The position numbers and the translations under genes were made by a program. Of a stretch of 64,000 nt of DNA, positions 54,182 through 63,298 are shown piece by piece. The notes below the pieces were generated by a model. That model was not told the DNA's origin and did not search any database. It saw only the letters and a program-made list of their open reading frames with translations. Every line of letters starts with the position of its first letter. The first letter of the stretch is position 1. Source of the stretch: Opitutaceae bacterium (GTDB lineage: Bacteria; Verrucomicrobiota; Verrucomicrobiia; Opitutales; Opitutaceae); NCBI GenBank assembly GCA_018402455.1, contig JAGYIG010000015.1:1-64000 (forward strand). The letters are read 5' to 3'.

Positions 54182-55207
54182 ATGAATCCACCTGAGTCCC
54201 CTCCTGCCACGGACGCTGCTCCGCTCGATTTCGAAGCGGTCTTTGCGGGTCTGGGTCCGCATGTGGAGGCGTTGGATGCCTGTCTCCGGGAGCAGGTGGC
54301 CTCCTTTGAGCCCGAGATTCGGGCCATGGCCGATTATTGCATCGATACCTCGGGCAAGCGGATTCGGCCCTCGCTGGTGTTTCTCAGCGGGTGGCGCGAT
54401 GAGCGGATCAACCCGGATCTGGTGCGGGTGGCGGCGGTGATCGAATTGGTCCATCTGGCGACCCTGGTGCACGACGACATCATGGACGAAGCCGACCTGC
54501 GGCGGGGCCGCGATTCCGCGGCCCGTTCCTACGGGCCCGAGGCGGCGGTATTGCTGGGCGATGCATTGTTTGCCCATGCCCTGCACCTGGCCGCCCAATT
54601 CCCCACCACCCTGGTGTGCTCGGCGGTCGCGGAGAGCACTCGCAGAGTGTGCGCGGGAGAAATCATTCAAACCCTGCGTCGGGGCACCACCGCGATTTCC
54701 CGGGAGGACTACCAGCGGGTGATCGACTTGAAGACCGCGGAGCTTTTCCGGGTGTCGTGTCGTTTGGGCAGCCACCTGGCGGGGTATGCGGAAAACTTTG
54801 TCGCAGCGGCGGCGACCTTTGGCCGTCATCTGGGCATCGCCTACCAGATCTACGACGATCTGGCCGATTTCTTTGGGGAGGAGTCCAAGATCGGAAAGAC
54901 GCTGGGCACGGATTTGGGGAGCGGCAAATTGACCTTGCCCCTGATGGAATTGGCGGAAGTCCTGCCCCTGGCTGAACAAGCCACCGTCATCGGTGAAATC
55001 ACCGGGAAGCAGCCCCCCCAAGCCGAGCTCCGATTGGACCAGATGCGCGAGTTGGGGATTTTTGGCCGGGTAGAAGCGGCTTTGGAGAAGGAATTGGAGG
55101 AGGCGGAGCGGGCTCTGCGGCCCCATGGAGGGCAGCCCGCCACCCCCCGCTTGCTCGCCTTGACCCAGGTTTTGCGCAACCAAGTGGCCCGCTTGCGATC
55201 CGGGTAA
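54182..55207 (+). CDS. Polyprenyl diphosphate synthase
   Basis: A 341-residue trans-isoprenyl diphosphate synthase. The first aspartate-rich motif is LVHDDIMDEADLRRG, and the second is AYQIYDDLADFFGEESKIGKTLGTDL, with the KxT-type lysines and GSGKLTLPL after it. The residues before the first motif (EL, AT) determine chain length, which I do not predict; octaprenyl or heptaprenyl chains are usual for quinones. The family condenses IPP units onto FPP or GGPP in the cytoplasm, supplying quinone side chains. The start ATG at 54182 leads to ESPPATDAAPLDFEAVFAGL, and the N-terminal extension is normal. Neighbours are unrelated. Confidence 0.92.
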   Translation: MNPPESPPATDAAPLDFEAVFAGLGPHVEALDACLREQVASFEPEIRAMADYCIDTSGKRIRPSLVFLSGWRDERINPDLVRVAAVIELVHLATLVHDDIMDEADLRRGRDSAARSYGPEAAVLLGDALFAHALHLAAQFPTTLVCSAVAESTRRVCAGEIIQTLRRGTTAISREDYQRVIDLKTAELFRVSCRLGSHLAGYAENFVAAAATFGRHLGIAYQIYDDLADFFGEESKIGKTLGTDLGSGKLTLPLMELAEVLPLAEQATVIGEITGKQPPQAELRLDQMRELGIFGRVEAALEKELEEAERALRPHGGQPATPRLLALTQVLRNQVARLRSG

Positions 55208-55279
55208 ACGGGATCAGGGCGCCCCGATTGGTGATTTGCGGTTGCAGCGCTCCCCAGATTGCGCCAAATCTTTCCTCCC

Positions 55280-55915
55280 ATGTCGGTCCTCGCTAAAGTT
55301 CTCGGTAAGTCGCTGGTGAGCTCGGAAGAGCGCCGTCGCGAAGCCGACAGCGACTGGGCCATCGTGCAACGGGTGCAGGAAGGCGAGGTGGCCGCATTCG
55401 ATCAGCTGGTCCTGCGCTACCGCGAGCGGGTTTATGGGGTGGTTTACAATATGACCTCGAATCGGGAAGATGCGGCAGATCTTACCCAAGATGCTTTTAT
55501 CAAGGCGTTTAGATCCATAAATCGATTTCAGGGCCAATCCTCGTTTTTTACCTGGCTGTACCGAATCGCGGTCAATTCGGCTCTCAGCCACCTGCGGAAG
55601 TCGAGATTACGCACCTTTTTCAGCTTCGAGAAAATCAACGAAGATGACAAAACCACCGAAATTTTGGCCCAGTTGACGGACAAACATGGGGCGGATCGGG
55701 AGGTTTACGTGCGTGAACTTCAGGAAAAATTGAACGAGGCGATGCAGAAACTGTCTATCAAGCATCGTACCGTAGTGACTCTTTTCGAAATAGATGGGCT
55801 GAGCCATGAGCAGATTGCCGAAGTGGTGGGCTGCTCCGTTGGCACGGTCCGTTCCCGCTTGCATTACGCAAAACAAATTCTCCAAGCCGAATTGCAGTCC
55901 TATTTGAATGCATGA
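55280..55915 (+). CDS. ECF-type RNA polymerase sigma factor
   Basis: A 211-residue sigma-70 family factor from the ATG at 55280 (the open frame begins at a TTG a few codons earlier). Region 2 carries DLTQDAFIKAFRSINRFQGQ, and region 4 carries LSHEQIAEVVGCSVGTVRSRLHYAK, the DNA-recognition helix. The FQGQSSFFTWLYRIAVNSAL segment between them is the region 2.4/linker of RpoE-like ECF factors. Such factors are normally held by an anti-sigma factor and released by envelope or oxidative stress. The gene overlaps the next by four bases (ATGA), so the neighbour at 55912 is the obvious partner. Confidence 0.93.
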   Translation: MSVLAKVLGKSLVSSEERRREADSDWAIVQRVQEGEVAAFDQLVLRYRERVYGVVYNMTSNREDAADLTQDAFIKAFRSINRFQGQSSFFTWLYRIAVNSALSHLRKSRLRTFFSFEKINEDDKTTEILAQLTDKHGADREVYVRELQEKLNEAMQKLSIKHRTVVTLFEIDGLSHEQIAEVVGCSVGTVRSRLHYAKQILQAELQSYLNA

Positions 55916-56763
55916 AATCCGATAACAAAAATCAAAAGCAAGTATCTCTCGACGACCTATTTGCGTTGAAACGGGCCGAGCGGCCCGGCGATGATTTTTG
56001 GGCCGATTTTGAGCGCAATCTTCATGTCCGTCAGCGGGCCGAGGCGATTGAGCCCAAACGGTGGTGGTTCGCGTTGCCGCGGGTTTTTGCCGGATTTGTC
56101 CGCTACCAGATGCCAATCGGCGCCACCGCGGTGCTCGCGGTCACCTTTTTGTCCTTTCGCGATTACAGTGAGCCGGGATTCGAGGTCGCCTATCTCGAAC
56201 CGTCCGTGACGGCGGTGGAGCAACCGCTCCCCTCATTCGAGGAGACGACGGAATCCTTCCCTGCGCCCGAGGCGCCTGCCCTCGCCGTTACGGCGTCCGA
56301 AGCGGTGACTGAGGTCATCGAAGCGCAAGTCGTGGCGGCGACGACTGCCCTCTCCAATTCTCCGGTGGAGCTGGCTCCCATGGTCATCTGGGCCGGTCCC
56401 TCGATTTCGGCCGAGGACATGGTTCCTCCGACGCCTTCGCCCTCTGAGCGCTCGATTGCGGCCAACCTGGCCAAGGTGCAGGCCGAGCAACTCCAAGTTG
56501 GCCGCTTGCTCGGTGAGCCCCAAGTGGATCTGGCGGCCGCCGTGACGCGTTCTGAATCGTTGGGTCAAGTCACGGTGTCCGAGCCGACCCGTGAGCGTCT
56601 CTTCGTCTATCAGGCACCCACCGAAGGTTTTGCGATGACCGCGGAGGGGATGTCCGGCCGCGACACGCCCAGCTTGATCGCCCGCCGGATCAGCCAAGAC
56701 GAACTGTATGGCTCGGTCAGGCGCGTCACCGCCGATGGGGATCGACTGACCCTCAAATTCTGA
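55912..56763 (+). CDS. Putative anti-sigma factor or sigma-linked membrane protein
   Basis: A 283-residue protein, overlapping the sigma gene by four bases. The N-terminus (SLDDLFALKRAERPGDDFWA) is acidic and helical, as in the sigma-binding part of many anti-sigma factors, but the HxxxCxxC zinc motif of the ZAS family is absent. A weak membrane segment (MPIGATAVLAVTFLSF) follows at about residue 65-80. The rest (about 85-283) is Ala/Pro/Glu/Thr-rich, low-complexity, then a globular-looking end (RRISQDELYGSVRRVTADGD). The role is inferred only from gene order; this is not a recognised family. It is followed by an intrinsic terminator. Confidence 0.6.
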   Translation: MKSDNKNQKQVSLDDLFALKRAERPGDDFWADFERNLHVRQRAEAIEPKRWWFALPRVFAGFVRYQMPIGATAVLAVTFLSFRDYSEPGFEVAYLEPSVTAVEQPLPSFEETTESFPAPEAPALAVTASEAVTEVIEAQVVAATTALSNSPVELAPMVIWAGPSISAEDMVPPTPSPSERSIAANLAKVQAEQLQVGRLLGEPQVDLAAAVTRSESLGQVTVSEPTRERLFVYQAPTEGFAMTAEGMSGRDTPSLIARRISQDELYGSVRRVTADGDRLTLKF

Positions 56764-56788
56764 GTCAGCCACGCTCCTGATTTTATCA

Positions 56789-56817
56789 CCCCGACCGCAA
56801 ACGATCGGGGTTTTTTT
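56789..56817 (+). terminator. Intrinsic terminator of the sigma operon
   Basis: CCCCGACCG and CGATCGGGG pair (one G.T) around a CAAA loop, followed by TTTTTTT. It lies 26 nt after the stop of the sigma-linked gene. Confidence 0.92.
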
Positions 56818-56958
56818 ATGTTTAAAATTCGCCCGGCAAGCCGCACCCGGGGGTGTTTCGTTCCCGTGCTTCCGCGCAATGATTCAAATGGCCCCTCTGG
56901 CGGGCCGCCCAACCCGACCCTTATTTTCGAAAAAGCCCTCGTTTAACACACCGTTCTC

Positions 56959-57378
56959 ATGGCCGTCTTTCAGGATACAATCACGATACCCACCGGTGGC
57001 GCAGGGATGCGGGAGATCACCCGTGAGATCGGACAAGTGGTCGCGCAAAGCGAGCTCCAGGTCGGCACGGTCACGGTGTTTTGCCAGCACACCAGTTGCA
57101 GTCTGGTTATCATGGAAAATGCCGATCCCACCGCGCGACGGGATCTGGAGCGGTGGATGGATCGGTTGGTGCCGGAGAATGACCCTGATTTTCGGCACAC
57201 CTTGGAGGGCCCGGACGATATGCCCAGCCACATCAAGATGGCACTCACGCGGACCAGTGAGGCCGTCCCGATCGAGGCGGGTCGCCTGGCGCTGGGGACC
57301 TGGCAGGGGATTTTTCTGTGGGAGCATCGGGCCCGGGGCCACCCGCGCAGCATCGTGGTGACGGTGGTGGGGGAGTAG
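56959..57378 (+). CDS. YjbQ family protein (UPF0047)
   Basis: A 139-residue protein of the YjbQ/UPF0047 fold. Family marks are the GxGMREITREI start, HTSCSLVIMENADP with the conserved metal-site histidine and glutamate/asparagine region, ALTRTSEAVPIEAGRLALGTWQGIF and WEHRARGHPRSIVVTVVG. Such proteins have thiamine-phosphate synthase-like secondary activity in vitro, but their physiological role is unsettled. The ATG at 56959 is the family start. It is upstream of the MarC gene on the same strand, about 60 nt apart. Confidence 0.9.
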   Translation: MAVFQDTITIPTGGAGMREITREIGQVVAQSELQVGTVTVFCQHTSCSLVIMENADPTARRDLERWMDRLVPENDPDFRHTLEGPDDMPSHIKMALTRTSEAVPIEAGRLALGTWQGIFLWEHRARGHPRSIVVTVVGE

Positions 57379-57438
57379 GGGCCGAGCGGGGCTTTCACTG
57401 GGCTTGGCCCCGTCACCAAATTGGTCCACTGTGCGGTT

Positions 57439-58053
57439 ATGACCCTGTTTTCCGCGGCCGCCACGCTCCTGCTGATCCTCGATCCCTTCGGCAATATCGT
57501 GATGTTCAATGCGATTCTGTCGAAAGTGCCAGCCGAGCGGCGGCGGAAGGTCCTGCTGCGGGAGGTGCTGATCGCGTTCGGCATTCTGATGACCTTTTTA
57601 TTGGTGGGAGCGCAGCTGCTCACCTTCCTGGGATTGGAGCAATCGTCGCTGAGTCTCGCCGGAGGTATTCTGCTGTTCCTCATTGCCATCGGCATGGTGT
57701 TTCCAAACCGGGCGGTGCAATTGGGTGTGCCGGGGGATGACGAGCCGTTTATCGTGCCCCTGGCCACGCCGATGATTGCGGGTCCCAGTGGGATCGCGTT
57801 TCTGCTGCTGCTGGCCAGCAAAGAGCCGGATCGGATTTGGGAGTGGATGATTGCGTTGGTGGCGGCTTCGGCGATCTCCGCGGGGATTTTGATCATGGGT
57901 GAACGGGTGGCCCGTATTCTGGGCACCCGGGGCATGCGGGCGGCTGAGCGGTTGATGGGCATGTTGCTCATCCTCATCGCCGTGCAGATGATCACCGACG
58001 GCATCAGCCTGTATTGGCTGGCGCTGCAGGAGACGCAGGCGGCGATCAACTGA
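57439..58053 (+). CDS. MarC family integral membrane protein
   Basis: About 204 residues with six predicted membrane helices and the MarC/UPF0056 signatures: LLLILDPFGNIVMFNAIL near the start, LLFLIAIGMVFPN, and PLATPMIAGPSGIAFLLLLAS in the middle, the doubled N-x-x/P-G pattern of the family. The ATG at 57439 is used; an in-frame TTG lies six codons earlier. The function is unknown: the name arose from the E. coli mar locus, but a role in multidrug resistance was not upheld. It is an inner-membrane protein by prediction. Confidence 0.9.
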   Translation: MTLFSAAATLLLILDPFGNIVMFNAILSKVPAERRRKVLLREVLIAFGILMTFLLVGAQLLTFLGLEQSSLSLAGGILLFLIAIGMVFPNRAVQLGVPGDDEPFIVPLATPMIAGPSGIAFLLLLASKEPDRIWEWMIALVAASAISAGILIMGERVARILGTRGMRAAERLMGMLLILIAVQMITDGISLYWLALQETQAAIN

Positions 58054-58086
58054 GCGCCACCCGGGTGATGGGGCCGGAGGAGGGGA

Positions 58087-59727
58087 CTACTTTGCCGGCG
58101 CGCAGGCGGAGCAGCCGTTGACGAAGAAGTCGTTGCCCTTATCATCCACCAGAATGAAGGCGGGAAAGTTTTCCACCTCGATTTTCCAAACGGCCTCCAT
58201 ACCCAGCTCCGGGTATTCGAGGACCTCGACTTTTCGGATGCTTTCCTTGGCCAGAATCGCGGCGGGGCCGCCGATGGAACCGAGATAAAACCCACCGTGC
58301 TGGTGGCAGGCATCCGTCACCGCCTTGGAGCGATTGCCCTTGGCGAGCATGATCATGGAGCCACCCTGCTGCTGGAAAAGATCCACGTAACTGTCCATGC
58401 GCCCAGCGGTGGTCGGGCCGAAACTGCCGGAGGCGTAGCCCGCGGGGGTCTTGGCCGGGCCGGCGTAATAAACCGGGTGGTTTTTGAGATAGTCGGGGAG
58501 CCCCTCGCCCGCATCGATGCGTTCCTTGAGTTTGGCGTGAGCGATGTCGCGAGCGACGATCATGGGACCATTCAGCAGGACGCGGGTCGTCACGGGGTGG
58601 CGGGAGAGCTCGGCGAGGATGGCCGGCATCGGCTGCGAGAGATCAATCTTCACCACCTTTTCCTGTTTGAGGGTGCGCATCGCTTCCGGAATCAGTCGGC
58701 CGGGGTTGGTCTCCATTTTTTCGAGCCAGATCCCATCGCGGTTGATCTTGGCCTTGATGTTGCGGTCGGCACTGCAGGAGACGCCGATCCCCACGGGACA
58801 AGAGGCGCCATGACGGGGCAGCCGCACGATGCGCACATCGAGGGCAAAGTACTTACCACCGAATTGAGCGCCGATGCCGGTGCTTTGGGCGAGCTTGAGA
58901 ACCTTGGCTTCGAGCTCGATATCGCGGAAAGCGCGCCCGTGTTCGTTGCCGGAGGTCGGCAGGGTATCGAGGTATTTCGTCGATGCCAGTTTGACGGTCT
59001 TCAGGCAGGTTTCGGCGCTGGTGCCACCGATCACAAAGGTCAGGTGGTAAGGCGGGCAGGCGGCCGTTCCCAGGGTTTGCATTTTCTCGAGCATGAATTT
59101 CTCGAGACTGGCGGGGTTGAGCAGGGCGCGGGTTTCCTGGTAAAGAAAGGTCTTGTTGGCGGATCCGCCGCCCTTGGCCACGAAGAGGAATTTGTAGTCA
59201 TCGCCATCGGTCGCAAGCAGGTCGATCTGGGCGGGCAGGTTGGTGCGAGTGTTTTGCTCCTCGAACAGGGTGAGCGGCGCCGTCTGGGAATAGCGGAGGT
59301 TCTCCCGGGTGTAGCAGTCGTAGACGCCGCGGGAAAGGGCGGCGGCATCGCCGCCCCCGGTCCAGACGTGCTGGCCCTTCTTGCCCATAATGATGGCCGT
59401 GCCGGTATCCTGGCAGAAGGGCAGGATGCCCTCGGCGGCAATTTCCGCGTTTTTCAGCAGGGTCGTGGCGACATAGCGATCGTTGTCGGAGGCCTCGGGG
59501 TCATCCAGAATCGCCGCGACCTGTTCGAGGTGCTTCGTGCGCAGCATGAACGAGCAGTCGTGGAACGCCTGATCCGCCAGATAGGCGAGGGCGTCAGGCG
59601 TCACCTTCAACAGGGTCTGACCCTCGAACTCGGCCGTGCTGACTCCCTCGGTGGAGAGGAGGCGGTAGTCGGTGTCATCCTCCCCCAGCGGGAAGGGTTC
59701 CTGGTAAAAGAATGGAGGCGTGGCCAT
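58087..59727 (-). CDS. Class I (Fe-S) fumarate hydratase
   Basis: A 546-residue class I fumarase in the single-polypeptide FumA/FumB form. Cluster-binding cysteines are in [33 protein letters not shown] and [13 protein letters not shown], and the signature [19 protein letters not shown] is present. The C-terminal beta subunit region has the [14 protein letters not shown] motif of the family. It interconverts fumarate and malate in the TCA cycle, and the [4Fe-4S] cluster is oxygen-sensitive. The product is cytoplasmic. It is divergent from the MarC gene's strand (its 3' end lies 33 bases from the MarC stop). No other TCA gene is nearby. Confidence 0.94.
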   Translation of the reverse strand: MATPPFFYQEPFPLGEDDTDYRLLSTEGVSTAEFEGQTLLKVTPDALAYLADQAFHDCSFMLRTKHLEQVAAILDDPEASDNDRYVATTLLKNAEIAAEGILPFCQDTGTAIIMGKKGQHVWTGGGDAAALSRGVYDCYTRENLRYSQTAPLTLFEEQNTRTNLPAQIDLLATDGDDYKFLFVAKGGGSANKTFLYQETRALLNPASLEKFMLEKMQTLGTAACPPYHLTFVIGGTSAETCLKTVKLASTKYLDTLPTSGNEHGRAFRDIELEAKVLKLAQSTGIGAQFGGKYFALDVRIVRLPRHGASCPVGIGVSCSADRNIKAKINRDGIWLEKMETNPGRLIPEAMRTLKQEKVVKIDLSQPMPAILAELSRHPVTTRVLLNGPMIVARDIAHAKLKERIDAGEGLPDYLKNHPVYYAGPAKTPAGYASGSFGPTTAGRMDSYVDLFQQQGGSMIMLAKGNRSKAVTDACHQHGGFYLGSIGGPAAILAKESIRKVEVLEYPELGMEAVWKIEVENFPAFILVDDKGNDFFVNGCSACAPAK

Positions 59728-59823
59728 GGCGGGGATTATTGAACGATCTCTGGGAAAACGGGGATGAAATTCCGTGATTTGCGCAAGGAATGGCAGCGAA
59801 TGCGCACCGTGCCATGCGGGTCC

Positions 59824-60813
59824 TTACACGATTTTAAGTTTGGGCAGGTCCTGGCCGTCGACCAAACCCACCGGCTTGCCGGCCGAGTTCACCACAATCA
59901 GGTCGTCGATTTTGTGGAGTTCAAAGATCCGCAGGGCCTCCACTCCAAGCGCGTCCTCTCGAATGGTTTTGGGCTGACGGGTCATGAAGGTTTTGACCGG
60001 TTGTTCCAGAAATCCATCACCGGTCAGGGCGGCCCGCCGAAAGTCGCCGTCGGTCAGGATACCGGTCAGCTTGCCCGTGCGGGCACTTACCAGCGCAATG
60101 CTGCCGCTCTTGGCCTTGGTCAGGCCCAGAATGGCTTCCTGCGTTGTGACCGTGTCCGGCGCAATCGCGAGCCGGTCGCCGGTGCGCATGATATCGCCCA
60201 CACGGAGCAGCAACACCCTCCCCAGATTGCCCGCGGGGTGGTATTTGGCGAAATCGTGGCGGGTCAGTCCCCGGGATTTGAGCAGCACCATGGCCAACGC
60301 GTCGCCGAGGGCGAGGGCGGCCGTCGTGCTGGCGGTCGGGGCCAGTTCGAGTGGGCAGGCCTCCCGCGGCACTTCGTAAATAAGTTGGTGGTCGGCTTCC
60401 CGCGCCAGATCGGAATCCGGGTGGGAGGTGCACGCGATCACGGTCACATCGAATCGCTTCAACATCGTGAGCAGGCGGAGGATCTCTTCGGTCTGGCCGC
60501 TGTTGCTGAACAAGATGGCCACGTCGCCCGGAGCGCAGAGCCCCAGATCCCCGTGGAGAGCTTGGGTCGCGTCCAGAAAACAGGTCACCACGCCGGTGCT
60601 GTTGAAGGTGCCGACCAACTTTTGCGCAATGTGGGCGGACTTGCCGACCCCGCTGCAGATGAGTTTCGACCGGCCGGTGGTCGCCGTTTCGATTGCGCGG
60701 GCGACCGCCACGAACCGATGGTCCAGTCCGGCGGCGGTTGCCGCGATGGCGTCCTGTTCGATCTGGAGGCAAGCGCGGGCGCGTTGCAGGGCGGATTTGG
60801 GTGTAAGGGCCAT
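59824..60813 (-). CDS. KpsF/GutQ family arabinose-5-phosphate isomerase
   Basis: A 329-residue protein: an N-terminal SIS sugar-isomerase domain (KLICSGVGKSAHIAQKLVGT, LFSNSGQTEEILRLLTML, the phosphosugar-binding S-x-S-G loop) and a C-terminal pair of CBS domains (IMRTGDRLAIAPDTVTTQEA, LTGILTDGDFRRA). This is the KdsD/KpsF/GutQ arrangement. It converts ribulose-5-phosphate to arabinose-5-phosphate, the first step of Kdo synthesis for lipopolysaccharide, in the cytoplasm. That fits with a Gram-negative envelope and the glycan genes elsewhere in the window. No kdsC or kdsA gene lies next to it here. The start ATG at 60813 fits the family start. Confidence 0.93.
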   Translation of the reverse strand: MALTPKSALQRARACLQIEQDAIAATAAGLDHRFVAVARAIETATTGRSKLICSGVGKSAHIAQKLVGTFNSTGVVTCFLDATQALHGDLGLCAPGDVAILFSNSGQTEEILRLLTMLKRFDVTVIACTSHPDSDLAREADHQLIYEVPREACPLELAPTASTTAALALGDALAMVLLKSRGLTRHDFAKYHPAGNLGRVLLLRVGDIMRTGDRLAIAPDTVTTQEAILGLTKAKSGSIALVSARTGKLTGILTDGDFRRAALTGDGFLEQPVKTFMTRQPKTIREDALGVEALRIFELHKIDDLIVVNSAGKPVGLVDGQDLPKLKIV

Positions 60814-60837
60814 TTAGGGTTTGAGTCGGCGCGACCA

Positions 60838-61722
60838 ATGGCAGACTTAGAATTCAGCTTGCTGGCATTCAATTCCTTTTCCCTCTCGTCTTTTCAGCGG
60901 CGTGGCCTGATCGGCGCCGTCCTGCTCTCCATGGTCGGTTTTGTCGGGTGCAATCGGTTGCCCGACGGCGAATCCATCGCGGAAGTCAACGAGCCGGCCT
61001 ACGAAGAGGGGAAACGACTGCTCAGACAGGGGCGGGAGCAGGCTGCCTTGGCGGAGTTTAACTCCGTCATCCAGACCCGCCGGGAGGGCGCGCCCGAGTC
61101 GCACCTCGAGGTGGGCTTGCTTTATCAGTTGGAGATCAAGGATCCGATCGCCGCGATTTACCATTTCCGCAAATATCTCGAATACAAACCCAATGCTCCC
61201 CAGGCGGATCTCGTGCGGCAGCGGATCGACGCGGCCACCCGGGAGTTTGCGCGCACGCTGCCGGCTCAACCGCTCGAAAATCAAGCTTTGCGTAATGATC
61301 TGCTCGATGTCGTCGATCAACTGCAGCGCGAAAATACCCGATTGAAAGACGAGTTGGCCCAGCTTCATGGCAGCCGCGCGACCAGCCGGGGCACGGTGGC
61401 GACCTTGACCGATCCGACGCCGTCCGGGTCGCGCAGCGGCCTCGCCGCGCCATCGCCGGTCCCCTCCCGTTTCAGCCGGGCTCCGATCACGCTGGACCCG
61501 GAACCGGTCAAGACCGAGCCCACCCGCCCCGATGCCCCGGGAATCGGCACCGCCGAACCGACCCGCACGCACACGGTGGTCAAGGGTGACACTCTCTACG
61601 GATTGGCCCGCAGCTATTATCAGGACCCCTCCCGTGCGAGGGACATTTACGCGGCCAATCGCAACAAGATGCGCTCCGAGAATGATCTCCAAGTGGGCAT
61701 GGTGCTGGTCATTCCCCGCTAG
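60838..61722 (+). CDS. LysM-domain lipoprotein with TPR-like region
   Basis: About 294 residues from the ATG at 60838 (the frame is open to 59764, but that part is antisense of the isomerase gene). A lipoprotein signal is likely: RRGLIGAVLLSMVGFVGC, with the lipobox cysteine followed by NRLPDGES. A TPR-like helical section (GREQAALAEFNSVIQTRREG, HLEVGLLYQLEIKDPIAAIY) and a coiled stretch (LDVVDQLQRENTRLKDELAQ) are followed by a linker and a C-terminal LysM domain (THTVVKGDTLYGLARSYYQD, then AANRNKMRSENDLQVGMVLV). LysM binds peptidoglycan, so this may be a periplasmic or outer-membrane cell-wall-binding lipoprotein. The start is uncertain, since a shorter start would leave a cleaner lipoprotein leader. 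Confidence 0.82.
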   Translation: MADLEFSLLAFNSFSLSSFQRRGLIGAVLLSMVGFVGCNRLPDGESIAEVNEPAYEEGKRLLRQGREQAALAEFNSVIQTRREGAPESHLEVGLLYQLEIKDPIAAIYHFRKYLEYKPNAPQADLVRQRIDAATREFARTLPAQPLENQALRNDLLDVVDQLQRENTRLKDELAQLHGSRATSRGTVATLTDPTPSGSRSGLAAPSPVPSRFSRAPITLDPEPVKTEPTRPDAPGIGTAEPTRTHTVVKGDTLYGLARSYYQDPSRARDIYAANRNKMRSENDLQVGMVLVIPR

Positions 61723-61824
61723 CTTTGACCCCGCCGCCGGGCAAGAACCGCTCATGGGCCCGCAATCCGTGCGGAGCTAATCAGGGCGGGATGTGAGATT
61801 GTGACGGCGTAAATTCCGCCTTTC

Positions 61825-63228
61825 ATGATTCTGCCGCACGACCCACCCACCGGCGATGACGCTGCCTTGGACCTCGATCTCATTCGTAAGTATGCGATCC
61901 CCGGTCCCCGCTACACGTCCTATCCTCCGGCCAACAAATTTCACGACCGCCTGGTCGACCTCGATCTGACCGGGGCGATCGCCGCCGACAACGCTGATCC
62001 GTCTCGACCGCTTTCCCTTTATTTTCACCTGCCGTTCTGCCAGTCGCGCTGCTGGTATTGCGGTTGCACCACCATCATCACCCGCCGACAGGATTGGGCG
62101 ACGACCTATTTGGCGGAGCTCAAAAAGGAAATCGCTCTGGTGGCGGCGCAGCTCGATCTGAATCGTCCGGTGGAGCAACTCCATTTCGGCGGCGGCACCC
62201 CCACCTTCTTCTCGGCCGAGTTGCTCGAGGACCTCGGCCAGGTTTTGCGCCGGACCTTCCGGTTCGCCCCGGAGGCGGAGTGCAGCATCGAGATCGATCC
62301 CCGGGTGGTCTCGCCGGAGCAGGTGCAGGTGCTGGCGGCGATGGGCATCAATCGGGCCTCCCTGGGTATCCAGGACACCAATACGGACGTGCAGCAGGCC
62401 ATCCACCGCCGGCAGTCGGCTGAGCTCAATCAACGTGCGGTGGACCTGTTGCGGGCGGCCGGGATTCAGGACATCAACCTCGACCTCATCTACGGCCTGC
62501 CGCTGCAAACTGAAGCGACGGTGGCCCAAACGGTGCAGGAGGTGCTGGCGCTGGCGCCCGACCGCTTGTCGGTGTTCAGCTACGCGCACGTGCCCTGGAT
62601 CAAACCCGCGCAGCGCATCTTTGATCAACGCGGGCAGATGCCGGAGCCGGAGCAGAAGCTGGCGATGTTTGGCGTGATCCGTCGGGGGTTGAGGGACGCA
62701 GGATTTGTGGACATCGGCCTGGACCATTTCGCCCGACCGGATGACCCCTTGGCCATCGCCCGGCGGGAAGGCACCTTGCACCGTAATTTTCAGGGCTACA
62801 GCACGCGCGCGGGGGCCTCGCTGTATGGGTTTGGCATCTCGTCGATTTCGTCCTCCCCGGATGCCTATTGGCAAAACCCGAAGTCTCTGGCCGCCTATCG
62901 ACAGGCCTTGGCGGAGGGCCGACTGCCGACGGAGAAGGGGTATCGACTCTCCGCGGAGGACAAATGTCGGCGTCGACTCATCATGGGCATCATGTGTGAT
63001 CGGCGACTTGATTTCGAGGCGCTGGGGCGGGAGTGGGGGTGCGACCTCACGCAACGCTACCGGGCGGAGCTGGCTTCGCTCGCCCCCCTGGTGGCGGAAG
63101 AGCTGGTGCAGTGGGATGACTCCGGGCTGACGGTGACCCCCCGGGGAGAGCCTCTGCTTCGAGTCGTGGCCATGGCCTTTGATCAGACCTTAGCCCGCAC
63201 GGGCCGCGCTCATGCGCTGACCGTCTAG
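61825..63228 (+). CDS. hemN: Oxygen-independent coproporphyrinogen III oxidase HemN
   Basis: A 467-residue radical SAM enzyme. The N-terminal region has the family start YAIPGPRYTSYPPANKFH, and the cluster motif is FCQSRCWYCGC with C72, C76 and C79 (CxxxCxxC). The barrel then shows QLHFGGGTPTFFSAELLEDL, ASLGIQDTNTDVQQAI, INLDLIYGLPLQTEATVAQT, and LDHFARPDDPLA, then the FQGYSTRAGASLYGFGISSI segment that separates HemN from HemW. The CGC cysteine (C81) and the full C-terminal domain are kept, so this is the true coproporphyrinogen oxidase and not the chaperone HemW. It makes protoporphyrinogen IX without oxygen. The start ATG at 61825 fits. Confidence 0.95.
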   Translation: MILPHDPPTGDDAALDLDLIRKYAIPGPRYTSYPPANKFHDRLVDLDLTGAIAADNADPSRPLSLYFHLPFCQSRCWYCGCTTIITRRQDWATTYLAELKKEIALVAAQLDLNRPVEQLHFGGGTPTFFSAELLEDLGQVLRRTFRFAPEAECSIEIDPRVVSPEQVQVLAAMGINRASLGIQDTNTDVQQAIHRRQSAELNQRAVDLLRAAGIQDINLDLIYGLPLQTEATVAQTVQEVLALAPDRLSVFSYAHVPWIKPAQRIFDQRGQMPEPEQKLAMFGVIRRGLRDAGFVDIGLDHFARPDDPLAIARREGTLHRNFQGYSTRAGASLYGFGISSISSSPDAYWQNPKSLAAYRQALAEGRLPTEKGYRLSAEDKCRRRLIMGIMCDRRLDFEALGREWGCDLTQRYRAELASLAPLVAEELVQWDDSGLTVTPRGEPLLRVVAMAFDQTLARTGRAHALTV

Positions 63229-63298
63229 CGCCGGCCGGCGGATGGGATTGTGCTTGGGGGGTTGCCAAACTTCCCAAATCGGAGAGATTACCGGCTGC

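Noticed and set aside
59764-60837. A 358-residue upstream extension of the LysM lipoprotein frame
   Set aside because: It is antisense of the KpsF/GutQ gene and lacks any domain; the lipoprotein signal comes only after 60838.
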